A stretch of 64,000 nt of DNA from Amyelois transitella (taxonomy: Eukaryota; Arthropoda; Insecta; Lepidoptera; Pyralidae), in assembly GCF_032362555.1 (NCBI RefSeq), contig NC_083535.1, positions 11,284,001 through 11,348,000 of the forward strand, in the 5' to 3' direction. Below the pieces are notes generated by a model. That model was not told the origin of the DNA, searched no databases, and saw only the letters and a program-made list of their open reading frames with translations. Position 1 is the stretch's first letter; the number at the start of each line of letters is the position of its first letter. Positions 49,101-58,274 of the stretch are shown here, in pieces. The translations under genes and the position numbers were made by a program.

Positions 49101-50830
49101 ATGGGAACTGATGTAGCTGGTACATACTAGGTATGTTTTCATTTCGCACTAGACCAGCATGGAAAATTGAGCTGTTGTAATTAAATTAAAAAAAAAAAAA
49201 CAACGTCAGAGGCCGCGCCTCGCCCGTCAAATTACGGAACATATAATAAAATTACTAAAATGAGGTTTGCGTTAATTTCAAATGTTTAAAGTAATTTAAG
49301 CCAAATACGATTTACAATTGTGTTCAGTTTTACATTTAAATTCAGAATGCACTAGGAGTGCTTACGTGTGTGGGGCGCTATTACTAAAAAATAACCATAC
49401 TTAATGTGAATATAATGATCCATTAAGTGTATGTCGTTATTGTGTTCTACATATTTAAAAAATATACACAGAAATACACATATCACAACTTTAAAAATAG
49501 ATGACTTTCTTGTTTGAAACAAAAAAATCAGCTAACATGTGGTCTAATGGTGAGGGTTTACTAAACTTATATATCTATGATTTAACTGGGTTCCGTTGTA
49601 TAAGTCCATCATCCTCCTAGTCTTACTCAAATTTCCGGTGTGAAGCCCGGGGTGCGCCAATGAACATAGTTTGAGATAATATGTTTTTACCTGAAACGAC
49701 TCCCGTGTGTTCTCCGTAACCCATTTTTTTATCGTTCTTCGATTGTAGTTATAGTCAGTCAGATAAGTAATCGGAAAAAAAATCCATGGTTAAGAGGGGC
49801 TATGCAGTAATCCTCACTACCTTTTTTTTTAACCTGGTGCTTTTTAGAACCAATTGACTCACTCTTCATTCTCTCAAATTCTTTTAAAACAAACTCACTC
49901 ACTCTTAACTGCTCAATAAGATCACCTTATTTTATAATTCCAAATTGATTAAAAATTCAAAAAATATTTAAAAACATTGCTGCATCAATAACACATTTCG
50001 CATACTGATAATATCTGAAATTCGCATTCAACAGCCCAAAAGCTCGCGAGCGCGTAATTAAAAATTTCAGATTCCAGACAAAATTAAACAGAAACTGACA
50101 TAATGTGCCAACCTTAATTAAAGTAGTATACTTAAGTTAAGCAATAAGAGCCATACCTTGAAACACACGAAGAGTGAAAACGGCATTGTGATGACGACCA
50201 GGACCCAAGAAAGCATCACCAAAATTTTCCCGCATGTTTTGGATTCAGAATCCATGTCATCGTTCGCTATAAAAAAATAAAAATAAATGTAAATTATAAT
50301 ATTTCATATTTCATTGTTAAAAAAAAATCGGTGCATTCATTTAATTTTTAACTTTATTTAAAAAACATGTGTATATACATATGTAACTAACTATACAGGA
50401 TAATTTTTATTAACTTTTAAATTTTATAAACCCGTTTCATTTAATGTAATTTAAATTAACTCACTGGCAGTTATTGTAGGGTATAAATTTTGACGACTAG
50501 ACATCTCAATCATGCTATGTCATGTACAAGTATTTTTCATTAAACTGCTTAATTAGGAGTATGCGTAACACTTCAAAGGCGAGTATTTACTGGCAAGCTA
50601 GGCCCGCACGGCGCTCGCCGTTGTGACATTAAAAATTCATGTGGGAATCTAAAAAGGTGACAACTCCGGGTGGCTACAGTTATATTGAATGTGGTATTTG
50701 ATGTACCTGATGTCTCAGCGACGACCATAGTCGTGGAATCCGAATAACGCGCCAGTGTTGCGACGATACGTTCGCACGGAGCTAAAGTTTCGGAAACACT
50801 GAAAGCTTGGAGGCTGCTAGCGTAGGACAA
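40145..50830 (-). CDS. Stomatin / MEC-2-like band 7 (SPFH) protein
   Basis: Seven exons at 50830-50707, 50266-50157, 46172-46100, 45789-45707, 43303-43044, 41416-41236 and 40243-40145 join in phase to encode 309 residues. Exon 2 encodes the hydrophobic hairpin ([20 protein letters not shown]), then [17 protein letters not shown] opens the SPFH domain. [32 protein letters not shown] and [20 protein letters not shown] follow. The end is [20 protein letters not shown] with [20 protein letters not shown], nearly diagnostic of stomatins. Family knowledge: cholesterol-associated inner-leaflet proteins that oligomerise and tune ion channels. AATAAA overlaps the stop codon (40145-40140, minus), so the real polyadenylation site is probably further on. 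The introns are full of SINE-A copies. The N-terminal 41 residues, before the hairpin exon, are not conserved in the family and could vary by isoform. Confidence 0.93.
40294..40440. repeat. First copy of a local duplication
   Basis: AGTTTAAGTCCTATTAAAAA, then GACTAGCCTCC and the CAACATAATAAGTAATAGTA segment recur at 40742-40880. This copy has a SINE-A directly at its end. It lies in the last intron of the stomatin-like gene. Confidence 0.75.
40440..40699 (-). mobile_element. SINE-A copy, full length
   Basis: (CATA)n tail, CATATGGTCACGTCTATATC, GTGACAGGTTGCTAGCC and GTGCCGGGAACCACACGG in antisense. It is inserted at the junction between the two copies of a local duplication. Confidence 0.92.
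40742..40897. repeat. Second copy of the local duplication, containing a hairpin
   Basis: Repeats the 40294-40440 sequence. It also contains a perfect 16-bp inverted repeat, CGATAGTATTGTAGTT at its left and AACTACAATACTATCG at its right (about 40804-40897). Confidence 0.75.
41506..41757 (+). mobile_element. SINE-A copy, full length, with 11-bp target duplication
   Basis: From GTGCCGTGTTGTTACTGGCA to (TATG)n. ATAAAAATTAA flanks it at 41493-41503 and 41758-41768. It lies in an intron of the stomatin-like gene. Confidence 0.93.
42500..42650 (+). repeat. CCCGCGACTTCGTCCGCG-family repeat, 5' part
   Basis: ACTAGCTGTGCCCGCGACTT, then CGTCCGCGTAGAATAGTTAT and GGATGAATAATTTTCCCCG. It is highly similar to 53705-53830 and 54598-54720. 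Confidence 0.7.
42661..42716 (+). mobile_element. SINE-A 3' fragment
   Basis: ATTCAGTCTTTTCAAGACTG, then TTGGCTCTGTCTACCCCGCA, ending at GACGTGA without a tail. It abuts the preceding repeat, which it may have interrupted. Confidence 0.85.
42765..42838. repeat. Repeat fragment with TTGCACCCT motif
   Basis: TTGGCCATATTTCACAATTG, then CACCCTACATCGCAGTGCTC. Related sequence lies at 43660-43745 (TTGGGCATTCCCAGTTGCAC), so this is an interspersed family of unknown type. Confidence 0.45.
42872..43031 (+). mobile_element. SINE-A copy, 5'-truncated
   Basis: From AGGAATAGGCTCATAAACTT to CCATATGTATG. The CAGTCTTTTCAAGAC block is missing. The tail ends just 13 bp from the donor side of stomatin exon 5 (43044). 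Confidence 0.9.
43660..43960. repeat. Interspersed-repeat fragments
   Basis: CTTTGGGCATTCCCAGTTGC and GGGGCCCGCTTTCCTACATT match the fragment at 42765-42838. ACTAGCTGACCCGGCAAACG at 43859 starts a second repeat of the common insect ACTAGCTGACCCGGCAAACGxxGTTTTGCC type. Confidence 0.45.
44436..44494 (-). mobile_element. LINE 3' tail fragment
   Basis: CATACATACATATAATCACG, then CCTTTTTCCCGAAGGGGAAG and GCAGAGACTACATC in antisense. It lies in intron 4 of the stomatin-like gene. Confidence 0.65.
44517..44697. repeat. Head-to-head pair of tRNA-SINE 3' ends forming an inverted repeat
   Basis: The left half runs to ATCTGTGTAATTTGTCCCGT and ATATATTTATTTA. The right half, starting near 44617, is the reverse complement of the same SINE 3' region (GAGTTAGCCTCGAAGTAAGT, GTGTTACGAGATACTAACTC). 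Together they can form a hairpin with arms of about 75 bp. It lies in intron 4 of the stomatin-like gene. Confidence 0.7.
45088..45322 (+). mobile_element. SINE-A copy with inverted 5' end
   Basis: 45088-45126 is the antisense head (TATTCTTTTTTGTATTGGCG, then CCGGGAACCACACGGCAC). It is followed directly by a sense-oriented body from GAATACAAAAAAAAAGAATA to the CGTGACTTTATGTAAG tail. Inversion of only the 5' end is a known outcome of twin priming in LINE-driven insertion. Confidence 0.8.
45842..46055 (+). mobile_element. SINE-A copy, 5'-truncated
   Basis: From CAAATGGATGGCGATGGAGG through ACTGATGGGCTAGCAACCTG to GACGTGATTATAT. It lies in intron 3 of the stomatin-like gene, about 50 bp upstream of exon 4 on the minus strand. 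Confidence 0.85.
46780..47225. repeat. Unassigned repeat-like block with inverted ends
   Basis: TGGTATAACTAAAATGCCGT plus TATCTG near 46973-47000 returns as its reverse complement near 47189-47220 (CAGATAACGGCATTTTAGTT plus ATACCA). The block is GC-richer than its surroundings and open on both strands for about 65 codons, without a recognised domain. It lies in intron 2 of the stomatin-like gene. Confidence 0.5.
47279..47372 (+). repeat. 3' end fragment of an RTE/SINE-type repeat
   Basis: TTCATCAAAGTCCGTTCAAC, then GGCGTGAAAGCGAACAGACA and TTTCGCATTTATAATATTGG. This is the usual 3' section of common insect RTE-like repeats. Confidence 0.5.
47815..47900 (+). repeat. Fragment of an RTE/SINE-type repeat
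   Basis: AGTAGCCTGTTTTGGGCTTC, then TTTTATCAAAATCAATAAAG and GCGTGAACGTGTAACAGACA. It has the same layout as the fragment at 47279. Confidence 0.45.
48630..48712. mobile_element. SINE-A tail fragments in inverted arrangement
   Basis: TACCTTGCGGGGTATGCAGA, then an antisense tail (TATATAGTCACATCTATA) joined to a sense tail (CGTGACTATATGTATGTATG). The two tails form a short palindrome. Confidence 0.65.
48859..49102 (+). mobile_element. SINE-A copy, full length, with 12-bp target duplication
   Basis: From GTGCGGTGTGGTTCCCGGCA to GTATATATATGTAT. The target duplication GGGAACTGATGT lies at 48847-48858 and 49103-49114. A small deletion removes the ATAGGACCACTCC block. It lies in intron 2 of the stomatin-like gene. 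Confidence 0.95.
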
Positions 50831-51093
50831 AGGATGGCGGAATTCGTGAGTGGCCTGCGCTGAAGTACTGCATCAAGGACTCCCGACTTAATATCGCGTA
50901 TTCTGTGGCAATTAGTAGTTGTTCAATTTCACTTACTTTAAATGAAGCTTGATTTATTTTTTTATTGTATTGATTGGTGTCATTTCTTATTACAGTTTAC
51001 CTTTTATTCGCCACTAATTTAACAGGTTAATATTCAAAAGATTTTCTTTGATTTCTATGGTTTTTCTTTATTAAGGGTAACAATCGAAGATTC

Positions 51094-51452
51094 GGTTTAG
51101 TTGACAGCTCGTCATTTTGCGTATTTCGGCATTATCTTAATACGTCGCATTATTATCACGTCTCTTGGCTTAACTAGACAACATCTACTACTTGTCTCAT
51201 GCTGTATTTCGTCACTTTCGCAATTCGTCCGGTGAGCATATACAATCAAGTTTATAATTGTTAACCATTTTTTCCTATTAATCTATTTTATGCTTCTCTG
51301 AGTACAATGTCGGACGAATTGCGAAAGTGACGAAATACAGCACGAGACAAGTAGGAGATGTTGTCGAGTTAAGTCAAGAGACGTGATAATAATGCGACGT
51401 ATTAAGATAATGCCGAAATATGTACGTAAAATTACGAGCTGTCAACCAAACC
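51094..51452. repeat. Long, nearly perfect inverted repeat (arms of about 140 bp)
   Basis: Left arm 51094-51231, loop 51232-51310, right arm 51311-51452. The arms differ by about seven substitutions and one 4-base gap. The outer ends read GGTTTAGTTGACAGCTCG and, reverse-complemented, GGTTTGGTTGACAGCTCG. The inner ends are CTTTCGCAATTCGTCCG on both arms. A transcript of either strand would fold into a long hairpin. It could be a foldback or MITE element or a hairpin-RNA locus. No clear target duplication is seen. Confidence 0.9.
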
Positions 51453-51462
51453 AGACTGATCC

Positions 51463-51572
51463 GTCACATCTATATCCGCCTTTAGGGGTAGACAGAACCA
51501 ACAGTCTTGAAAAGTCTGAGAGGCTATATTCTGCTGTATGGCTTTATGATGGCATTGAGATTCGAATCATCA
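51463..51572 (-). mobile_element. SINE-A 3' half
   Basis: GTCACATCTATATCCGCCTT, then GGGGTAGACAGAACCAACAG and ATTGAGATTCGAATC in antisense. It lies directly beside the right arm of the long inverted repeat. Confidence 0.8.
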
Positions 51573-51649
51573 ATCCCTTGATTGAGGGTAAATTTCGTTA
51601 ACCAGTAATTTGAATAAGCAATAAAAAATATTTTTTCCATCAAAATAAA

Positions 51650-51655
51650 TTTATT
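51650..51655 (-). promoter_or_regulatory. Candidate poly(A) signal of the CUB-protein gene
   Basis: TTTATT on plus is AATAAA on the coding strand, about 59 bases after the stop codon at 51714. The position fits, but the surroundings are A-rich, so chance is possible. Confidence 0.4.
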
Positions 51656-51713
51656 TTTATAAAAAAATGGTGTTGTTCTTAACAATGAGGTTTTACTATT
51701 GAAAAAATTAACA

Positions 51714-54700
51714 CTAAATCACGTTATTTGTACACGGTTGTTGTATGAAATTAAGGCAAAAACCTCGGTTATCTATATCTACCGGTGCTTCTACGTTGTC
51801 CGTGTGGAACCAAAGGCGAAACGGCTTGACAGTACCTGTAACAATATCAACATTCTATTGCAGTTTACACCGAATACAATATATAATAAAGTATACAATA
51901 CAATAAATAATACAGTTTATACATAACCTAGTTATTAACACTATTGTTAAATACTAGGTTATGTATATTTATGTGTGTGCGTTGATCACCCGAAACCGCC
52001 GAGCTTGCATGAAGAGAGTTAAAAGTATGAATGTGGATGAAGCGAAGGAAGTATGCAGAGATCGTGGCAAGTTGAAAGAGGTAGTCTCTGCCTACCCCTC
52101 CGGGAAAGAGGCGTGATTTTATGTATGTATGTATAAAAGAAAACATATACACAAAAAAAAGGTTGTTATAAAAAATATAAAATTGTTCACAACAGCAATT
52201 AATCATTATGGATGAAAGAAGTATACAGGAATCGTGACAAACGAAATAGAGTAAAGAAAGAAAAGAGGGCAAGTATGATGGAAAAACAAGTAAAGAGGTG
52301 ATGAAATTGCTACCACAATTTGCATACTCACTCAACACAGCTGAAGCTTGCATACTCAAGTCGGCAGAGAAAGTTCCTCCACATATGCGGTCAGTACATA
52401 ACGCCTGCGCTGGCTGGATCCGGCCAACGTTTGTCGCACATGGTATGAGGAGCCAATCATTGGCGCAATTGTTTGAACCAGTTCCCGATCCAATCATCGC
52501 GTTAACCGGCCCATTGCTATTACCGCTCAAAGTGAAAGCACGCGATCTGTTATTTACTGAAAAAAGTAATGATTGTAAATGTATATATATCCTTGTCAGA
52601 TTAACATAATTTAAATCTATACTTTTGTTGTTTGTTTGTTTGAACGCTATCAAAAAATGCAAAATTCTAAATTTTTATTCATTACTATAGGATAATAATA
52701 TATATATTGCTTAATAATGGTCAAAACGTATGGTTTAACAACATTGGTTGACGTCAAATAAATTACTTAAAAACTAAGTTTACTGCCGCTTCAAAGGCGT
52801 CAGTGCAGAAGAAGCGGTAACAAACTGCACTGCAGCATTTTCTTCATATCTCAAATCAAAGTAAGTTATTTGTTCTAAATTAAATTATATTCAAGGTCGC
52901 GTAGGTACCTGTGTCTGGACAAGCAGAATACTGAATGCCGCAGAAGTTTCTTTCCATCCTGATGCAGATTCCATAGTCCTGATTGCTAAGCTGGAGTCCG
53001 GACGAGGGATCGTAGTTGAAGGATCTTAGTTGACCAGAGACCCCTGTGTAGTACTGCAGGCAGCCTTCGTCAGCTTTAAAAGATTATCCCAATTTCAGTT
53101 ATTTCGTATCGACAATGCAAGCGATTGATTGGACTTTTGATCAATTGACGGCCTCTGTGGCGTAGCGGTAGTACGCTTGTCTGTGACACCGGTGGTACCG
53201 GGTTCGAATCCCGACCAGAACATGATGAGAAAAGAACTTTTTCTGATTGGCCTGGGTCTTGGATGTTTATCTATATAAGTATTTATAATAAAATATAGTA
53301 TCGTTGAGTTAGTGTCTCGTAACACAAATCTCGAACTTACTTCGAGGCTAAGTCAATCTGTGTAATTTGTCCCGTATATATTTATTTATTTATTATTATC
53401 TAGGTGCTTGCACCTAATAGATACATGCGTGAGATATAGTTATCTAAACAGCTTAAAATTTAAAAATTTTATATCATATTTACCTTTATAAATACTGTTG
53501 CAAGGGATTTGAGTGACTTTCACCTTCCACATTCTCTCGAAAGAGTTGCCGCTAGTGACGAATGTCAATTTGACAGGATTTGTGGTGCCTATACCAGCGT
53601 CGATGTACACTGCAACCAAATTAATGATAACAACCATATTCCAAATTCAAAAACATTTTAATTCAGCTAATTATTTATAAAGTTTAAGGAGGTATAGGTA
53701 TAGATAATTAGCTGTGCCCTCGACTTCGTCCGAGTGGAATAGTTATTTTGGGCATCATTGAAGCCCTCAATGATGAATAATTTTCCTCGTTTTTTTTCAC
53801 ATTTTCCATTGTTTCTTTGCTCCTTATAGTTGCAGCGTGATGTTATATAGCCTAAAGCCTTCCTTGATAAATTATTTATTCAACGCAAAATTAATTTTTC
53901 AATTCGAATCAGCAGTTCTTGAGATTAGCGCGTTCAAACAAACAAACAAACTCTTCAGCTTTATAATATAAGTGTTCAGAGTAGAGTTGGCTTATAAACT
54001 TACTGTGGCTTCCTTGATTTACTCCACAGATTGCAGGTACCGGGTTTCCACCAGACACGATGAATTGATCTTGATTACACACGTGATTCATTTGGTCGGG
54101 ACCGGCGATGGAGAAACGATTGAAGTCCAACCTAATTTTAAGAATTGTTACTGTAATCAGTTCAAGATACATACATATAGTTACGTCTATATCCCTTACG
54201 GGGTAGACCGAGCAATTGTCCCGAAAAGACTGAATGGCCACGTACAGCTGCTCGGCTTAATGATGGAATTGAGATCAAAATAGTGACAGGTTGCTAGCCC
54301 ATCGCCTAAAAAAAGAATCGCAATTTTATAAGCCTATCCCTTAGTCGCCTTTTACGACATCCATGGGAGAGAGATGGACTTTTTTTTATTGGTGCCGGGA
54401 ACTATGCAGTTCAAGATACTACTTACTCGTATATGACACACACAACAATTTCAAGAAATAAGACTTTTAAGGTAGTCACTGTGTGCTTACTATAACATTA
54501 CTATTTATGAGTCTAATTGTGCGTAGGTGCCCAGTGATCCAAATATTTATTTATCTATCATCTATTGGAAAAGAGTGTGGTACGTGGCATATAAGATACT
54601 AGCTGTGCCCGCGACTTCGTCCGCCTGGAATAGTTATTTTGGGCATCATTGAAGCCCTCAAGGATGAATTATTTTCCCCGAATTTTTCACATTTTCCATT

Positions 54701-57700
54701 ATTTCTTCGCTCCTAATAGTTGCAGCGTGATGTTATATAGCCTTAAGCCTTTCTCGATAAATGGTCTATTCAACACAAAAAGATTTTTTTAATTCGAACC
54801 AGTAGTTTCTGAGATTAGCGCGTTCAAACAAAAAAACTCTTCTCTCATCATCTATCATCTCATCTATCTTCAGCTTTATAATATTAGTTTAGATAAAATA
54901 AAATTCATCAACAATACAAAGAACTGTAATGTTCAAAAATTATTAAGAAATATAGTACAAATATGTTTGGAATAGTCCACAATTTAGTCTTCATCAGACC
55001 AGTTACCTGATTTGACACACATCAGAGTGTGATTTGATGACTGTAAGTTCACATGAACCAGTGCCGTCGTAGGCCGAGGGGTATCCGCTGTTAACGAAGT
55101 AAGTACCATTTTCTGACGTAGAACTTCCACATGATGTCATAACTAAAATGAAAAAGAAATACTTGGAATAAATGAAAAATATGTTCTCAATCTGTTGTTT
55201 GGAAACTCGTTACTTATAAAAACGGGTAGAAATTAGACATTGCGTCGTCTTAAGTGATAATGAGAGATTACGTGGAGTTTAAACTTGAACAGGTTTTAAA
55301 TGATATAAGTAAGGATTTGGTTCAGGTCGTCGATATGATATAAGGTTTAAGATCTTTATTCTCATTAAGAATTAAAAAAATCACTTCACATGAGAATAGC
55401 ACTAAATTATATCTAATTAACAACAATATCAGAAGGTATGCGCGTACAGATTCGCGTATCGTATTGGGAGCGTTATAGCAACTTGCGAATTATGTAAAGA
55501 AAAATACGATTTACAAAATAAACATATATTGGATGCTATTTATACAATACAATAACTTAAAATACATATATTCGATGGAAAAAATGTGAAAATAAACAAA
55601 AAACTATCGAACAAAAACGCAACGAAATTCATAGAAGACTCCGCGATTTCAAATTGCCGGGCGTAAGGTATTCTATTAAGAGACAGGACCGTATTCTAGG
55701 GGCCGGACTCAACATAAACTTAAAAACGATATAATGTACAAATAATAAAAATCTTTAGATATTAATTATAAAACAAATTTTAAACTTAACCTAATACCTG
55801 GAGTTTTCTAGGTCTGGCGCGATGTGTGGTTCACGACGACCGAACTTAATGTGTGGTTCACGACGACCGATTATTCCCAGTAATCCTGATGCGTCCCTGT
55901 AGCCTATGTAGCCACAAATAATTTCGGTAAATTGATTAAAGGTTTTTTTTAGATCGGAGTTAGGAATTCGCATCCATGTGATGTAAAAGTGATATAGGTA
56001 CCATGTGCTTGATTTTGAACCATCCGAAACGGTTTAAATAGTTAAGTGATTTTTCTCAAGTTTAAACTCTTTAAATATCATGAGTGTTTTAAGATTTTAA
56101 ATAAAATCAATAAATATCTTGAGTATATTTTGATTATATATTCTTCGGGTCTTTATATCCGACTTAATGTTTGCATCAGATGAAAAACTTCACCCCTGTT
56201 TGTATGAACATCACATATGATCAATAGTCCAACTGAGCAGACTTTGTTCGGTCAGACTGCTGATGGGATATTATGCTTTTAACTAGAAACTTACAAATAC
56301 AGCAGAGTCCAAATCCATTAGCGCAGTACCCATTAGCCGAGCCGCCGCGGGCGGAACACTCCCTCGCTGTCATGCAGGTCCCGTTGTCTCCAGAGGCGCC
56401 GGCACACCCGCCATTCGGGAATGTCACCACCGTGAACAAGGACAAAACTGACAACATTAATGGCTGACAATCATAGAATTCGGAATAATATGAGACTATA
56501 GAAGTGGTAATTGGGGAATAAAAAAACATCGAGAGAAAACTTGCACATTCAGGTATAAGGATGTGTACCTTGATCAAAGCCGGGCCAATGATCCAACTGC
56601 TAAGAATGGACCATGAATCTTTTGTTCAGTTCTCCAACTTAAAGAATATTTCGACAACAAGTTCAAATGCATCTTTAAGCGTGTTTGGCAAGCTATGGCG
56701 GCACCTGAGTGACTACTAGTTTATGGTTACTTTAAATTTACATAATTAAAGTCTGGTGACAAAACGTTAAAGAATTTTACCGCAATTTATGTATCAATCG
56801 GAACTTTGAGTCTTTTGTACGTGAAACTTTAATAATTTAACATTGTTGTAAAAATTCTAAAACATTTATTAATGGAACTTTTATTAAGTATTATTTCATG
56901 TGATTTTTCTAAAATATTATTAGTCTGCTAGGGAGCGCAATACTCGTACTATTCGGAGTCGATGTTATTTCTCGATTCAATAAAAATAAATAGGCATTGT
57001 TCTTCTGTAGGATTTTTTTTATCTGAGCCCCGATGAGTGTTATTTCAAGTAAAAATGCATTTTGATTTCATTATGTTAAATTATTGTTTGTATTTGTAAA
57101 TTGGACTGGGTGCGACTGTGTTGTGCGTGATATGGTCATTGCAGCCCGCTTGCAGCAGCTAATATTATTTTATCCAAAAGTGTAATATTATGTTTTTGCA
57201 TTATGTCTTGATATCTGAATAAAAGCTTTCCCCTTGACTATTATATAGGCGTAAAAGAATTCCCAATGGCAGTTTTGGATGTTATCCTAATGCTAAATAA
57301 TCCTATTATTTCAAAAACAGATTCTTCTGTGAAATTGTCTTTTACAGAAGCTCTTCCGCGAACTGAATTTCAATTAGCAGTTTTCCCTATCTTAATTCAT
57401 TTGCAAAGGGCAGGAAAACATAATGATGGCTGCATAGTTACGCAATTCTTTTTAAGTTAGACAAAACTATATATATATTTTTTAAATACTAGATATGCTT
57501 ATAGTAACATAAGCATTTAAACCACAGAGTCAAGGTGGTTATATGTAATCAATATTATTCAATGCCGCTGTGTGCATCTGATAAAGAAAATGGAGCACAA
57601 ATATAGATTTATGAGTAAAATTCTAGATGAGACCGGTAATTTCCTTGAAAACGCTTTTTATGTTATACTGGATAGATTTAATATGGAATGCTGAGGTGAT

Positions 57701-58274
57701 TACTACTTGCTTACAAATCTAATATCGCACTGACTTTAAAAAATAGGCACCGGAAGTTTGGGTCAAATATAGAATACAGATGTAGGTAGGGATACTTACC
57801 ATTTCTCTATATTCTAGTTGAGAAGATTAAGGTAATATATACCTAATAGGCAACTAACATCGAGTATTTATCATATATTAAATATGCGTATCTCCAAATC
57901 AACACAGTACTTGTATCCATCATATATTTTTTCCACGTGAAGTCGTTTAGGAGATCGAAAAGGATTAGAGAATAAAATTCGCTTTGAATTTAGTGATATT
58001 CTTTGCCCATTCTTGAAGTTTGTCTTGTTATTTAATACCTACTTTGGTAAATGGTTATGTGATACTTACATCTACTCTCTTTCTGCGCTGGAGGCCAAAA
58101 TCTGGCTTCTTGGTTGTGTTCTTTAGCTTTGTTGACAACCGAACGATTCCATTTCGGTAAAGATATTCCATTGAAAATACTTCTTCCTTTAAAATGCACT
58201 TTGGAACTTGTTTCCCTAATTTCACTCGATAAACAACAACTTAAAAGTAAGGTCATTAATAATATTCCAATCAT
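51714..58274 (-). CDS. Secreted cysteine-rich CUB-domain protein
   Basis: Eight exons at 58274-58070, 56447-56295, 55142-55007, 54131-54004, 53609-53484, 53073-52909, 52556-52314 and 51835-51714 join in phase to encode 425 residues. A signal peptide (MIGILLMTLLLSCCLSSEI) is followed by a basic linker. Next comes a compact Cys module (FPNGGCAGASGDNGTCMTAR through GYCANGFGLCCIF), then two CUB-like regions: CGSSTSENGTYFVNSGYPSA with LDFNRFSIAGPDQMNHVCNQ, and EGCLQYYTGVSGQLRSFNYD with YGICIRMERNFCGIQYSAC. The end includes CTDRICGGTFSADL and RGFCLNFIQQPCTNNVI. This order matches a family of secreted insect proteins of unknown role. It is likely extracellular (haemolymph or cuticle). Introns carry a tRNA-SINE, a SINE-A and two CCCGCGACTTCGTC-family repeats. 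Confidence 0.88.
51985..52140 (+). mobile_element. LINE 3' end with short C-terminal coding piece
   Basis: Translates to the same RRACMKRV...MNVDEA segment as the LINE at 30060-30475, then runs through AGTCTCTGCCTACCCCTCCG and AGGCGTGATTTTATG to (TATG)n. It lies in the last intron of the CUB-protein gene, in the opposite direction. Confidence 0.8.
52205..52275 (+). mobile_element. Second LINE 3' fragment
   Basis: TATGGATGAAAGAAGTATAC followed by AGGAATCGTGACAA resembles the end of the LINE coding region just upstream (ATGTGGATGAAGCGAAGGAA). It ends about 40 bp from the donor of CUB-protein exon 7. Confidence 0.45.
52712..52860 (-). repeat. (TTTGAA)n-tailed repeat family, central part
   Basis: In antisense it contains AACAAACTGCACTGCAGCAT and the TTTACTGCCGCTTCAAAGGC block, then GTTTAACAACATTGGTTGAC, matching 60830-60960. 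The 3' tail is missing. It lies in intron 6 of the CUB-protein gene. Confidence 0.65.
53150..53396 (+). mobile_element. tRNA-derived SINE, near full length
   Basis: The head is tRNA-like: box A TGGCGTAGCGGTAGT at 53158-53172 and a perfect box B, GGTTCGAATCC, at 53201-53211. A non-tRNA body follows (GTATCGTTGAGTTAGTGTCT), ending ATCTGTGTAATTTGTCCCGT and TATTTATTTATT. Related 3' ends occur at 44.5-44.7 kb and 17.5 kb. It lies in intron 5 of the CUB-protein gene. Confidence 0.88.
53705..53975 (+). repeat. CCCGCGACTTCGTC-family repeat, long copy
   Basis: From TAGCTGTGCCCTCGACTTCG to GAGATTAGCGCGTTCAAACA and CTTTATAATATAAG. It aligns with 54598-54898 over nearly its whole length. Confidence 0.8.
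54171..54406 (-). mobile_element. SINE-A copy, nearly full length, with 13-bp target duplication
   Basis: From (CATA)n and TAGTTACGTCTATATCCC to GGTGCCGGGAACTATG in antisense. CAGTTCAAGATAC flanks it at 54158-54170 and 54407-54419. It lies in intron 3 of the CUB-protein gene. Confidence 0.95.
54598..54898 (+). repeat. CCCGCGACTTCGTC-family repeat, full-looking copy
   Basis: ACTAGCTGTGCCCGCGACTT at the start, TTGCAGCGTGATGTTATATA in the middle, GAGATTAGCGCGTTCAAACA and CTTTATAATATTAGTTTAGA at the end. A CATCTATCATCT-type simple repeat has been added before the end. About 300 bp. Confidence 0.8.
55791..55973 (-). other. Short open frame with duplicated 22-bp unit in a CUB-gene intron
   Basis: Reads MRIPNSDLKKTFNQFTEIIC and ends with two copies of the heptad GRREPHI (from the direct repeat ATGTGTGGTTCACGACGACC at 55819-55872). 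No recognised domain. It is open for 60 codons from ATG to stop inside intron 2 of the CUB-protein gene. It may be part of a repeat. Confidence 0.25.
56448..58069. other. Intron 1 of the CUB-protein gene
   Basis: About 1.6 kb of AT-rich sequence. A plus-strand frame at 57266-57460 (MAVLDVILMLNNPIISKTDS) is open for 64 codons without a recognised domain. No repeat with a named family is visible. Confidence 0.4.

Noticed and set aside
51928-52662. A 244-codon minus-strand frame covering CUB-protein exon 7
   Set aside because: Only 52556-52314 is coding. The rest runs through the flanking introns and an antisense LINE tail, while a proper donor and the true last exon (51835-51714) give a normal CUB ending.
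53150-53222. Possible tRNA gene
   Set aside because: Box A and box B are good, but the sequence continues into a SINE body whose 3' end is repeated elsewhere in the window.
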